64,000 bases of DNA, from assembly GCF_000283155.1 (NCBI RefSeq), contig NW_004454260.1:4008748-4072747 (forward strand). The letters run 5' to 3'. The notes beneath the pieces were generated by a model that saw only the letters and a program-made list of their open reading frames with translations, made no database searches and was not told the DNA's origin. Positions within the stretch are counted from its first letter, which is position 1, and every line of letters begins with the position of its first letter. Position numbers and translations under genes: made by a program. The DNA comes from Ceratotherium simum simum (lineage: Eukaryota > Chordata > Mammalia > Perissodactyla > Rhinocerotidae). Below are positions 13,247 to 25,660 of this stretch, piece after piece.

Positions 13247-15055
13247 AGACGGTGAAGTCACTGAATTATCTAGCAAGGTCTGATCTGGGAGGGAGGGGCG
13301 GCCTTCTCCTAGTGTTCTTTTCCAAAACTCTTGCCTTCTCCCTTCTCCTGTTCCACCATGAGCTCAGTATCTTCTTATTAGGAAAAAACAACCTCCTGGT
13401 GAAAAGGGAGTGGATTATCATAGCCCTTTAGTCTTGGTGTTAGTAAAGTTAATTGAGAATTTAACCCTAATTATCCAGAGTAAAACATAAAGTAAAGCCA
13501 TTTCTATTTTCTTGTTTGTAAGGAGACTTTGATAAAGGGAGGATTAAAAAAATCATCTATTCTCCTCTGGCCAACACCAACCAACAAACCCTTCTCCTGC
13601 CTTCTCTCCACGCACCATTCAGGAGGCCCAGGGCCTCACCTCAAAGTCGCAGTGCCTCAGGCTCCACCCCTGTGAGACGCTGGGTAAGAACCGGGGGTGA
13701 GGAAAGGCCTGCAGTCCCCCATGCACAGGTGGGAAATGTCCCTGACACGCAGGAAGAATCCTGGGCTCTCTTCTGGGGCCTCAGGCTCTCCTGTATTAAC
13801 GCCCGGCAGGGTCACTGATGCCTGTGCGTTATCTCTGTCCCACCCAGTTGCCTTCCCACCCTTTCCCTGATGAAACGATGCCCCCGGAAACTGCAGGCAC
13901 CACTGCTCCTGAGCCAGCCTCTTGGGTCGGCTGCTGCACTGCCCACTTCAGGTACTCAAATGATGCCCTTATAAGCTCTAACAGAGACGGACTGCTGCTT
14001 CCGTCTGCTTGTTTCACCTTTCTGAACACACCTGGTCCCACTGATGAATTACAGATGACAACCAGGTACCCAGCCTACAGGGACTGCACATGCCCACCAT
14101 CTGAAGACTCTGTACCTGACTGTCTATGATGCCAGGGATATTTCTCACTGACACTGAGAACCCCCTCCGAGCTGGGGCGCTGGGAAACCACGAGTGTAGG
14201 GGAAGCAGCATTCTGGAAAAAGGTCTCTCTCAGACTTACTGACAGGCTAACTCTGAAATTCCAAGTTACTTCCACAAATGGGGCACATGTTATAAATTTT
14301 GACATCTGGATGTTATCCAGATGGATTTGGATTCCTAAAGTGAAAGCTGTTTTGGAAAATTATAACCAAACCTAGGTTAAGCTCAAATTCCTCCTGAAGT
14401 CAGGTCATGCATAGCTGTAAATCAAACTGCCTGAGAGCTTCTCAGTCGGTTATTATTACCCATCACACACAGATCTTGGCACCCTCTAATCTCTGGAGAC
14501 ACCAGACACAATGAAATGGTTTTGTGGCAAATCCCAGGTCATCACAGAGACTGCCTGAACACAACGGTACTAACAGCACACTGAGGGGTGAGTGCTGTGG
14601 AGCCCAGGCTTTGTTCTTCATGCTTTACAGCAGATGATCGCTCCCGAAGAGACGCTCTCCTGGAGCATCTGACAACACAGGTTGATGTACAATTTGTCAT
14701 GATCCCATCACGGGCCAGGGGTGCATCCAGGGAGGCCTGGCGGTGATCATGGCCAAGTGAGCTTTGTCTGCCCATGAAGGGAGTTCTTGAACACAAAGCC
14801 AAAATCCAGTGTCAGATATTAATCACTGTGTACTCGCGCAACCTCCTTACAGTATTTATCATCCCCTGTTTGCCTGTGCACAACTCTAAGAATTCTGAAG
14901 CAGTGGCCTCTGGCCCCTCTAAAGGCCATGACACCTGCAGGCCGCCTCCCTCTGGCCAGCTCTCTTCACACATATTTCAAGAACCAAACCTAACGGAGGT
15001 CACAGGAGGATTTCTGTGAAATCTAGTGTAAAGGATAAATAAAAAGCTTTCTTTT

Positions 15056-15326
15056 GGGGCCGGCCCCGTGGCACAGCACTTATGTTTGTGTGTTTGGCTT
15101 CGGCGGCCCAGGGTTCACGGGTTCAGATCCTGGGCGTGGACCTACTCACTGCTTATCAAGCCATGCTGAGGCGGCATCCCACATAGAAGAGCTACAATTC
15201 TACAACTATGATACACAACTATGTACTGGGGCTTTGGGGAGGAAAAAGAGGAAGATTGGCAACAGATGTTAGCGCAAGGCCACTCTTCCTCAAAAAAAAA
15301 AAAAAAGCAATGCTTCCTTCTAAAAA
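15056..15326 (+). mobile_element. ERE SINE (copy 2)
   Basis: It begins ggggccggccccgtggcaca, keeps the B box (gggttcagatcctgg) and ends in A runs. A 15-base duplication, aaaaagctttctttt, flanks it at 15041-15055 and 15327-15341. Confidence 0.9.
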
Positions 15327-15635
15327 AAAAAGCTTTCTTTTACTTCATCAGTTTCTTAAATGAACCAGGTCTTCACCCAGCAACAGTGTGTCTCTGTTAG
15401 AGCTGAATCCGGGCAGGCTGTGGCAGGACCACAGCAGTGCAGAAGACAGCCAATGTCACTCCACGAGGTCTTCCTGAACAGCTCGTGGCTCTGAAGAGCC
15501 TGGGGCAGAGCTGGGCTACAGCTCCTAGAGCCTGAACAGCCAGCCTGGAGGTTCAGAACAGCTGGAGTTGAGAGGGCACAGAGAAGAATGCCCTACTTCT
15601 CTCTGCAGGACTCCCAGGTACCCTCTACAACAGTA

Positions 15636-15830
15636 CTATTCAACAGAATTCTCTGTGATGATGGACACGTCGGTGCTGGCCACGTGGCAGCCACTAACCG
15701 TGGTGGCTACCGAGCACCTGAAATGTGGCTGGTGTGACTGAGGGACTCGACTTTTAATTTTATTTAATTTTGATGTAAAGGGCCACATTTGGCTAGTGGT
15801 TACCATACTGGACAGCACAGCTCTAAACAC
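15636..15830. mobile_element. hAT-like non-autonomous DNA element (family uncertain)
   Basis: The ends are loosely inverse (cagtactattcaacag at the left, ctggacagcacagctc at the right). The middle carries gaaatgtggctggtgtg and ccacatttggctagtggtta, phrases typical of an ancient mammalian hAT MITE of the 'gccacatgtggctagtggc' type. I could not fix the family name from memory. Confidence 0.5.
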
Positions 15831-16105
15831 CTCTGGAGTGTAGGTTTAGAGCTCCAAGACAGCCCAGAAGATCTACTTTTTTTGCACAAGAGAGGGTAAG
15901 CAGACACTAAGAGACCTAGAATAACTCAGAAACCCTAGCAGGGCCCTGGTTAGACAAAGAAGGATGGAGGTCAATGGGATTTCCTTCTCCACAGCTTCCT
16001 TCTGGAAATGCCTACTCATTCTCCAAGATTCAGCTCACTTAGCATGGAGCTTTCTGATTTCTCTCTGAGCAGTTCATCTCAGGTTCCTCTAGGCCTGCTG
16101 AGCAC

Positions 16106-16441
16106 CTGGTTCCCACCTCCATCTGAGCGCTCACCTGGTCTATCCGAGGTCTCACCTGGCTCCCACCTCCATCTGAGCGCTCACCTGGTCTATCCGAGGT
16201 CTCACNNNNNNNNNNNNNNNNNNNNNNNNNNNNNNNNNNNNNNNNNNNNNNNNNNNNNNNNNNNNNNNNNNNNNNNNNNNNNNNNNNNNNNNNNNNNNNN
16301 NNNNNNNNNNNNNNNTCTCACCTGGCTCCCACCTCCATCTGAGCGCTCACCTGGTCTATCCGAGGTCTCACCTGGCTCCCACCTCCATCTGAGCGCTCAC
16401 CTGGTCTATCTGAGGTCTCACCTGGCTCCCACCTCCATCTT
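16106..16441. repeat. 50-bp minisatellite containing an assembly gap
   Basis: The unit starts ctggctcccacctccatctg and is 50 bases long. Two whole copies (16106-16155, 16156-16205) precede the gap, and two whole copies (16322-16371, 16372-16421) and a partial one follow it. The copies differ by only one base or so. The unit is not a multiple of three, so the long open frame across the gap is an artefact. Confidence 0.95.
16206..16315. other. Assembly gap (110 N)
   Basis: There are 110 consecutive N inside the minisatellite. The true number of repeat units is unknown, because 110 plus the partial unit does not fit the 50-base period. Confidence 0.99.
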
Positions 16442-18104
16442 GGCATGCACCACTCACTGCTCTGTCAGAGTGCTCACAGCACGTTCTCCTGTCTCTCCCT
16501 GCCCCACCTCCTTGTGGGCTCCCAGAGGACAACTACCGCATCTTATTTATTCTCACCCCCTCAGCACCTGCCACTTAGGAGACACCCAGAAAAGGTCTAA
16601 CAAATAATTTTGTCTTAAAATCAAGTCAGAAACTTCCTTCTCCAGGACACTTGTACGCAGCCACCGCCTGTAGTCTGAGACTTGTTATCATAGGGACAAA
16701 GGATGCACCTCATGTTTCTCTGAAGCACCACCAGGCCTCACTTTGTTTATAGGTGTACATCTGTATGACCTACTTCCAGTATCTAGAAAATATGTGTTTA
16801 AAAACCAAATGAAAGATAACCAAATAATAATAGCACTTAGAATTCTTAATGTCTGTCTAACACTCCCCAACGTGTGCGTTACCTCATTTAATCCTCCAAG
16901 TGGCCTGACAAAGAGGTGCTGTTACTACCCTCAAATAGCAGACCAGAAAACCTGCGTCACAGACAGCGCACAACGTGCCCAGGGTCGCTCAGGCAGCCAG
17001 GAGCAGCACTGAGCTTCAACCCAGGTGGTCTGACCCCAGGCTTCCAGTCACTCCACCAGGACACCTGCCCCTGTGCCAGCACATCACACTGCTCAACAGG
17101 CTTCCACTTACCAATTCATTTAATCCTCAAACAACCCTAAAATAAGCAGAACTGATATTATCATTGCCATTTTACAGATGGGAAAACTGAGGTAGAAAAT
17201 GTACATGCCCAGGGTTATAGGATTAGTTAGTGATGGTTTCAGCTCTCTTGTCTCCCACTCTAGTGTTTTGTTTTTTTTTTTCCTAGTGTTTTGTTTTGTA
17301 ACCCACAGGGCTCATGAAATTTTTCTGGAATTGGCTGAAAATAAAATACGAGCACTTACTGTCCAGAGAGCTGTTCATTTCTCACCTGGGCAGCTTAAAG
17401 AACATGGATTATCAGTGATTATCTAGTGCAGTCACGGGGGTGGAGGCACCCATGACCTCTGCGCCTCCCCTAAGCTCAGGGTCCGTGCTGCTGAGGACCG
17501 AGGAGCTCCCGCGCACGTCAGGCTCCGGGTCCCTGGCCGCCCCTCAGAGCTGCTGGAGAGCCGCGGGGCCGCCCTTCAGAAGCCCTGCCAGGCAGCTTAC
17601 TCCTTTGTCATCGGTCCTCTATTCTCTGCCCAGAATACAGTGGGGGGCCGAGGGGCACTGAGACAATGTTCATGAATGAACATATCTCTGCTGTTAGGGT
17701 GACCTCCAAGTCCCACCCTGCAACCAGCCTGGAGAAGGGGGTGAATAAAAGAAAAACGGACTGTTAGAAGGCCTCATGTCCAGGTAGGCACCCCAACAGA
17801 CTCAAGGTGTACACGTCACCGACTGGGAGTCTTAACCTTGGAGGAGAGCGCCATTGCCCCACGTTAGCTCCCTTCTAGTGTGTGCTTTCTTTAATCCCTT
17901 CAGTATTTGAAGGAAGCATTTTTAGAGAGGCTCTGGGATCTGCCCTGGGTCCTCTGCATGGGAGCAGATGCACTGTGATGCCGAGCTCTCACCCTTGAGG
18001 TCTCAGGTACCTCAGGGATAAGGAAAAATGGCCAGAGTTCTTAAAATATTATTCATAATGTTTCATTAATAATTCAAGGATTAGAATTACATCATTTGTT
18101 CTCG

Positions 18105-18370
18105 TTTCATTACCTTAATGGCTAACACTTATCAACTAGGGCTCATTATGTCCCACGCAGGGTTCTAAGTACTTGACGCACATTAACTCACTGAGTCTTC
18201 AGAACAGCCCTGCGTGGCAGGTAATATCATTATCTGTATTATACAGCCGAGAGACAGAAGCACAGAAGTCAAGTGACTTACAGAAGGCCACCCAGCTGGG
18301 TAGTGGGGGACTAGGATTTGAACCCAGGTAGTGTAGCCCCAGAGATGTGCTCCTAACCACCACACCCTAC
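18105..18370 (+). repeat. MIR SINE relic
   Basis: A near full-length MIR pattern is visible: ggctaacacttatcaactag, then taagtacttgacgcacatta, then cagaagtcaagtgacttaca, then ggatttgaacccaggtag, ending in the gtgctcctaaccaccacacc segment. It is one of the better-preserved MIR copies here. Confidence 0.75.
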
Positions 18371-18777
18371 TGCCTCCTTCCCCTGGCATAAAGAAACTGT
18401 GTCCAACATCCTCAGCTGTGGCAGTAGAAACCCAGTAAACAAAGCATGGATTTAAAAATGCTTCTCTCAAAAGTAGAATCTCCCCTTCCATAAAAAGCCA
18501 GAAGTAGAACACCCAAATCAGAGTCGCTCTCCTTTGCCCCCCGCCCCCCCCCACTCCACCTCTCCCTGGCCTCTGAGGTCCCTCTGGGTCCCTCCAAGAA
18601 TACAGTGGGAAACTCCGAGACCGGAGCCCTGGGCATCTGCAATGGGAAGCGTGGGGCTCCCAGCGCAGCAGGCTGTGGCGCCCTGTGGCTGGCGCGTCAA
18701 AGGGAGGGCTCAAATGCATCATCTGAAAAACTCAAGTTAGAGAGGGCTTTGAGCTTCATGGACTATTCTCAACATTC

Positions 18778-18987
18778 CAGCCACGTGTTGCTTAATGACA
18801 GGGATATGTTCTGAGAAATGCGTTGTTAGGCGATACCGTCATTGTGCAAATATCATCGAGTGTCCTTATACAAACCTAGATAGTAGAGCCTACCACACAC
18901 CTAGGCTACATGGTACTAATCTTACGGGACCATTGTCATGTATGCGGTCCATTGTTGACTGAAACGTCGTTATGCGGCCCAGGACTG
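18778..18987 (+). mobile_element. 210-bp Tigger-derived MITE (MER44/Tigger7-like)
   Basis: The left part (ttgcttaatgacagggatat through cctagatagtagagcctacc) matches the left end of the large element at 37844. The right part (cttacgggaccattgtcatg through gtccattgttgactgaaacg) matches its right end. The middle is deleted. Its TA target duplication has decayed. The family name is recalled, not tested. Confidence 0.8.
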
Positions 18988-19979
18988 CAGTGGAAAAACA
19001 CACCAACATTTTTGCAGCAGTTTTGCTGCACTGGGTAATTGATGAGAAAAGTCCGAGTCTATCAGAAAAAAACCACCCATGCATAGTATTTGCCCCAGAA
19101 AAGCTAGCTCTTCTCCAATCTGAATAATATGTGTAGCTTTAGCCTCTCCATGCTTCATCTTCAGTTACGTCAGAAGTCTGAACTAAGACTAGGAGGTCAC
19201 ATGGGAGAATTACGGAGATTAATTTGAACAAAGTGCTTTGATGCCATTAATGTAGACGCAGCCTTCCTGCTAAAATGTAGGTGGATTCCCAGGGCTTGCC
19301 CTGCTGGTCCCTCTTGAGGGCAGGACAGCGATGGCCAGGGAAGGGACTTCCAGTTGCCCTTTCCTGCCGCACACAAGCAGTAACGTCTTCTCGCTGCCGG
19401 CCACAGCCTATCCCACTCCATGAAGCGTATGAATCACACGTGTAAATTAGGCAGATGCATACATTCGTGTGACTTGAAGAAGTCACACAAATCAGTAATT
19501 TGTGCTTAGTAAAGACAGAAGCTTGAAAATCTCTTTGTGAGAGGCTGGCAGAATTTTGATGGCCCCACAATTAAGAAATCTCCACTTCTCAGCAAAACAA
19601 TTGGACAGATTATCACTTATGGGTGCCAATTCCCAGGTTCATTAAAATTTTAGCCTGAAAGAAATCTTGGGCGGCCTCTGTGAGACCTTCTTAATGCAAT
19701 CTCTCCAGTTACATATGCTCAGTCTTGAAGAGTGTGGGATGGCACCCTGCGGGGAGGAGAGGGACACAGGACTCCACCTGGACAGACGTCTCCAGGGAAC
19801 TCAAGTTCCAGGGAGTAACGGCCTCCACAGAAATGGAGAGGATCTACCCTCCATGGAGAATGAAAATTTGGAAGGATGTGTCAAAAACGGAAGCAATCAA
19901 AACAGCTGCAGTATGAACTATGTTGGCATCCCACAGATGTTCAAGGGATTTGCTTCTTACGTAGCTTAAAATATAAAGT

Positions 19980-20824
19980 ATGGGGATGTCTTGACATGAG
20001 TACAGCCATGTTTGGCCACTCCATTGACCTACAGCCACCAGCACAAAAAGAAATATAAAAGCTGCTTTCTGCGTGGTGGGAACTGGCCCTTCTCCCATGG
20101 AGATAGTTGCAATGTGTAAAAGTTTCAAGGCCTTTCCGGTGCCGCAGCCTGGGGCAGACTGGCCATCTGAGCTGGGCTGGGAGGATAAGCAGGGTAAACA
20201 ATGCACGTACACAACTACTGGGCTGGGACGACAGCTGGCGGGGGTGCTCAGTGCACGTACGCCACTGATAACCATTTGTGCATGGAAACACTGAATGCTT
20301 GCTCTGTAAACTCTGTAACTGCTTATATAAACTGCTGGAGACTGACACCCGGTGAGAGATCCACCTGTGGAAGGGACTCCTTGCCCAGGACGTGTGATCC
20401 TTGCCCAGCCGTGTCGGTTGACAGGACTCTCCCGGAAGTGGGGCGTGGATGTTGTGAGTAATTGATTTATTGTGAAGTAATTGATCTGATGTGTTCTCTT
20501 TTCAGTCAACCTGGTGTTTCTCTTTCCGGTTGATTTGTGTCATTTCCCTTCAGTCGATCTGGTGTTTCCCTTTCCGATCGATCTGATGTTTTTCCCTCTT
20601 ATTATATGACCTATTCGGATCTGCTGCTATCTCAGCCGATGTGGATGTTTTCTCTTTCCAGTCGAGCTGGTGTTTTTTCCTTCTTATTATTTGATCTATT
20701 CGGATCTGTTTGCGGACTATCGCCTTTACTATCCTCTGTATGATAAAATATACCTTCAGTCCATTTGTTTGGAGTGGAAAGTTTCTTTTACATCTCCGAT
20801 CGAATCCCCGAACCTCTCATAACA
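19980..20824 (+). mobile_element. LTR-like segment of unassigned family
   Basis: The segment has LTR architecture: a TATATAA box at 20324-20330, a variant polyadenylation hexamer (GATAAA) at 20742-20747 some 420 bases later, and a terminal aaca at 20821-20824 followed by ggggac and a weak primer-site-like stretch. A 24-bp tandem repeat lies between promoter and polyadenylation site. The 5' boundary is uncertain and no target duplication was found. No viral gene follows, so it would be a solo LTR; other explanations are possible. Confidence 0.4.
20503..20708 (+). repeat. Degenerate 24-bp tandem repeat block
   Basis: Four contiguous 24-base units (20503, 20527, 20551 and 20575) share the core gtcgatctggtgtttccctt. 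They are followed by ttattatatgacctattcgg (20599), two more diverged 24-25-base units, and a second copy of that spacer (ttattatttgatctattcgg, 20684), giving a two-level repeat. Confidence 0.8.
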
Positions 20825-21268
20825 GGGGACTAAAGCATTTGGAGGGTGGGTTCAATCACATGCCATGACAGCACAAGACATCCACAAGGAACAAATCAGA
20901 ATGGAAATATTTCATCAACAGTCTAATTATATCCTATTTGAATAAAAACATGCTCATTACATTTCAGAGGAATAATGATCAACTAGTGATGCATAAAGCA
21001 AATATGTGAATTCTCTAATGACAACAGAAGCAATTAGAAAATTCCTCAATCAGAAATTTGTTTATACGTTTATTTCTTTTTCCCACCTTCCCACTCCCAG
21101 TCCCTGCTGATTTCTAAGCTCCTGACACTGTTGTAGATTTAACAGGAATAGGAAAATGCTGATGGACAGAAGGAAGAAATGAGTTGTGGGTTTCTGGACA
21201 GACCTTCAAACTGCAATTTTATTTATTCTTTGGCCCTTTTCTCCAAGAAGGGAAAAACAATATGTGAG

Positions 21269-21531
21269 AGGGGCAGGCCAAGTGGCATAGTGGTTAAGTT
21301 CGCGCACTCCGCTTCGGTGGCTCACGGTTCGCAGGTTTGGATCCTGGGTGCGGACCCACACACCACTTATCAAGCTGTGCTGTGGCAGACGTCCCAAACA
21401 TAGAGTAGAGGAAGACCGTCACGGACATTAGCCCAGGGCCAATCTTCATCAGCACAAAGAGGGGGGTTGGCAACAGACGTTAGCTCAGGGCTAATCTTCC
21501 TCACCAAAAAAAAAAACAAAAAAAAAAAACC
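21269..21531 (+). mobile_element. ERE SINE (copy 3)
   Basis: It begins aggggcaggccaagtggcat, with tagtggttaagttcgcgcac and an A-rich tail. The heptamer atgtgag flanks it at 21262-21268 and 21532-21538. It is more diverged than copies 5 and 8. Confidence 0.88.
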
Positions 21532-23139
21532 ATGTGAGTTACATACTTTGGAGACTCATAATCAGGAGCCAGAATAAGTAAAATGATTTTGCTTAGCAGG
21601 ACGCTAAACTTAGCCAGGAGGACTCTCCAACACTTACCACCAACTTTGCAAACATTCTAGACCATAAGGTCTGTCTTAAAGACTGCTGAAATATGGCGAC
21701 TAGATGCAAGAAAAAAACGAATAAAAGGAATGTGTTCCAGGGTGAAGGTAGTCCTGAACCAAGAAACGGAGTTCAGGAGAACAGGATGAGAGGAGATAAA
21801 GGGTGACAAAGAGAAGAAAACAAAACCAAACAGACTCAATCAGTGACGGTTTTCAGAAGACTATACATCTAGAAAACAGGAGACGTTACTTGAGCAATTC
21901 CAGGGCCCACTGTCATCTCACTGCGCCATCCCTCCCAGCCCCACACTCAACTGTAACGGAAAATGTCCTGCCAAACTCTTCAAACAGCGTTATTCCCTGT
22001 TTGGAGGGCTGTTGTCCTTTTGTCCTTCCAAATCACTGCTGCCTTCTGGGGTGACCTCGTGGGTTCTGGGCTTTTTAAGGATGAGCCCTAAATAAATACA
22101 TGTAGAAATAGCACAGGACAGTTTTTGCCATAATTAAGACCTATCTTATTGAAGCGCTGCTTCTTCCTTGTATGTGATGCTGTTACTCAAGACAGTATTT
22201 GGTGGCAGGGTTAGGATTATAAGGAAGAGAAAGGCAGAGAGAACAGGAAGGGTGAACTCACTCCTAGGCTGTTTTGGTTCCGGTGAGCCACAGTAACAGA
22301 ACACGATGTGCCAGGCACCGTCCTAAGCACTTTACATACGTTAGCTGATTTAGCGTAAAAACACGACTCTACGGTGTAGATATTATTACCCCCATCTCAC
22401 AGAGGAGAAAAGCCAACTCAAAGCCAGGTGATCTGGTCCTGGAGTCTTGTGCTAAGCCTGCACACCACTTTCCATGCCAGGAGCTAAGAAAACTCCGCCC
22501 TGCTTTCAGGAATTAAATTTTTAAAAAATCAGCTTGAGATATAATTTCCATACAATAAAATTCACCAGTTTTAAGTGTGCAATTTGATCAGTATAATGTA
22601 TCTAGTTGAGTAGCCATTACCACAATCACAATATAGATTGCATTTCTATTACCCCAAACCCTTGTGGCTTTGGGGCATTTTATTAAAGATTTGAATGTTA
22701 AATACCTGCTTCTTGGAATTCTACTGGGGAGTGAGCAGAACAATGTTCAAACAAAAACGTGCTTTTTCCTTATTCTCATAGGTGGGGATGGGGCAAAAGT
22801 TATGCTGAGTGGAGTCTCCCTGACACTTCTACTTCACACTGACTGAGATTTAGTGGGCTCCATTGATTGGAAAAACAAATCTCTGTGGTATTAGTGTTCA
22901 CTGATTTAAATTCCACAAGTTAAATTAAAAGCATGATGTGGTGTTCCCACTTCTGTCAGTGGTCAGATACGCTATGGCTTTGAAGTTAAGTAGATCTGGG
23001 TCTGAATATCGACTCTGCCACTAGTGGGAGAAGCCTGGAAAAGAACTGAACGTCTTAGTGCTTGGTTCTTGTTCTAGAAAGTGGGAATAAAAGTTACCAC
23101 TTCAAAGTGCTCAATACAAAGCCTGGCGTGTATTAGGCC

Positions 23140-23995
23140 CTCAAAAAATTAAGGCTCAACAGAATCTTCTGATAAACAATTAGAATTAATAAGAGAGTTC
23201 AGCAGTGTTACTGGATTCAAGATCAATACATGAAAACATAATTTCTCTAGACCAATAACAACCAATTATGTAATTTTTAAAAATCCCTTTCAAAATAGAA
23301 GCAAAAAATTTATAAGTACATAGGACTAAATCTAGTTTGCTTTTTTTTTTAAAAGGTGCACGTCCTGTATGGGGAATTTATTTAATGATTTAAAAAGAAA
23401 TATAAGGAGAGAATTGCCATGTTCATGGATGGAAAGATACAATAACATAAAGATGGCAATTATCTCTCCAAATTAATCTACAAATTCAATGCAATTCCAT
23501 TCAAAATCCCAAAAAGGTTTTTGAAACTTGACATGTTGCCCCTAGAAGCCATGTGAGCATATAAAGGGGCCAAGAAGAGTTAAGACAATTTCAAAGAAGT
23601 TTAAGAGAAGGGAGAACTTGCCCTACTAGATATAAAGACTTATTCTAAACATATAGGAATGCATATTGTATACAAAAATAAACTACAGGTGGACTGTGTA
23701 TCATACAGCAAGCAAAAACCATAAAGGAAAAATAGCTAAACTCAACCTCATTGAAATGAAAAACTTCTATGCCTTGAAATGTGCCAAAAAGCTAAAAGAC
23801 AAATCACAGACTAGGAGAAGATATATGCAACCCATAAAATTGACAAAGCACTAGTATCCAGAATATATAAAATCTATGAATCATTATTAAAAACTCAATA
23901 CACTGGGAAAATGGTCAAAAGATGACAAGAAATTATAGAAGACACCCACCTTGCCAGGAACCATGAAAGGCTCAACCTCACTGCAAATCAGACCA
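23140..23995 (+). mobile_element. L1 fragment (3' part of ORF2 region), degenerate
   Basis: Phrases such as aattaataagagagttcagc, then ggattcaagatcaatacatg, then gacatgttgcccctagaagc, then ggctcaacctcactgcaaat are in the order of a mammalian L1 ORF2 3' region. Stops and frameshifts are many, so it codes for nothing. Confidence 0.7.
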
Positions 23996-25259
23996 CATGA
24001 AAATAAGGCAATTCCACCGTGGACCCATAAGAGTCATGGGAAAGAAATAAGGAAGGGACAAGTGTGGTGTGTGCAGGACAGAAGGGAGACGAGCGGCGGG
24101 GAACAGTGAACGAGACCAGGAACGTGGTCTGAAACGGGTCTGGAGCAACAGGCAGGGGCAGGTCAAAGAGGCTCTTGTGGGCCCCAGGAAGGAGTCTGGG
24201 TTTCACTCTCACTGCAGTTTGATTATGTTGAGGACAGGGGACAGCAGAGGAAAGACTGAGACCAGTTAGGAGGCTGATCCAGGAGGCCAGGTGAGAGACT
24301 GACATAAATGACGCTGGTTCTTCACATGATGATGAAGTCCAGAACTTTTTCCCATTGAAGGGTCTCAGCAAGAAACGGTGCTCTATGACATACACTGCAG
24401 TATTTTCCACTGTCCTCCTATATTTAAACTGTGAGTATAAAATTTCCACATTAACTAACATTAATTATATTTTCAGAATATTAAAAAATCAGAAAAATAC
24501 CAACTACAAAATTCCTTCACAAGGCCCTCTGCCAAAACTGTTGGGGCTTCCACGTATTCTTCCTGATTCTGTGGCTGCACAGTATAGTAGGCTGGGCTAC
24601 AAATTTGCAGGGAGTTCCTTCCCAGGGGTCAGGGGGAAAAGTGTCCTGGGAAGGAGCCAATGCACATGACCTGGAATCAGGTCTCTGTTCTCCAACCCAC
24701 TAGGAATACAGGAAGCAGCCAAGAAATGGCCAGCAAGTCTCTTATCATTCCATCTGGGTTCTAACACAAAGTCATCCAAGTGAAAGCTAGCAATGTGCTT
24801 TGGCTCCAAGGAAAACTAACAAAAAGTGAAAAAGAACTTGAGAATCTTTTCAGTGGGTTCTCCCACAGTCCCACATAGCAGTGGGACCAAATGTCCAGTG
24901 AAAGTTGAGACCCATGGTCTCTGAAAAAACCTTTAAATTCTGGCCGAGAGAGGGGTAGATGTGGGGAAACTGTGCATATCTAGATTTGCTTCAGATCATC
25001 AGAAGAGGCTCAGGAAGCAGAGTTCAGCACTTCATCGCAGGGTCTCTCCTGCACTCGGGACTTTCTGTCAACTTCCTATATCAGGGAGTTCAGAGGGAAC
25101 ATCCTATTTCACTGATTATAGAACCGGCATCCACAGAGCACGCACCCACAGCAGCATATTTCAAAGCTGTGCATTATTTTGCCTCATCAAGACCTGAGTG
25201 GGAAAGGAGACCTGAGACAAATATCTGGGGTCTCCGCTCTCGTCTGCCGGCGCACTGAA

Positions 25260-25660
25260 CGCTGGTGCTCCCAGGGTTTTGTCCTTGGTCTCCTGCTCTC
25301 ATCATTCTTCCCAACTCACTCCCGGGAAATTTCGTCCCCTCCCACACTGTCACTTACGTGCTGATGGCCCCAATCTGTTATCTCGACACTGCCCCAGTAA
25401 TCCGATTGCCAAATGGATATTTTCACGACTCCTCCAGGGACATTTCAAACTCATCATATCCTAAATAAACTCACTGTCTCCCTTCTTCTCTCCTCCCCTT
25501 CTCTAAATCTCCGCACCTTCCCATGTTCCTTCTCTCAACTGATAGCATGCCACCTTCCACCCGGCCCACAAGCCAGAGATCCACAGTCTTCACTTCCCTT
25601 GTCCTCTCCTGCCCACTCCCATCCTTATCGAAAGCTAATTCAGAGCAAAGGGTGAAAGTA
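25260..25660 (+). mobile_element. L2 LINE fragment, degenerate
   Basis: The pattern cttggtctcctgctctcatc, then tcactcccgggaaatttcgt, then ctgatggccccaatctgtta and catttcaaactcatcatatc is typical of the region upstream of the L2 3' end. It is broken and non-coding. Confidence 0.5.

Noticed and set aside
16106..16441. Regular repeats considered as a CRISPR array
   Set aside because: The units are directly adjacent without unique spacers, and the genome is mammalian.
16008..16607. 199-residue open frame across the minisatellite and the N gap
   Set aside because: The frame runs through 110 unknown bases and a 50-bp repeat that is not a multiple of three; the protein is repeat translation, not a gene.
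19844..20509. 221-residue open frame on the - strand
   Set aside because: It is antisense to the LTR-like block and shows no recognisable motif.
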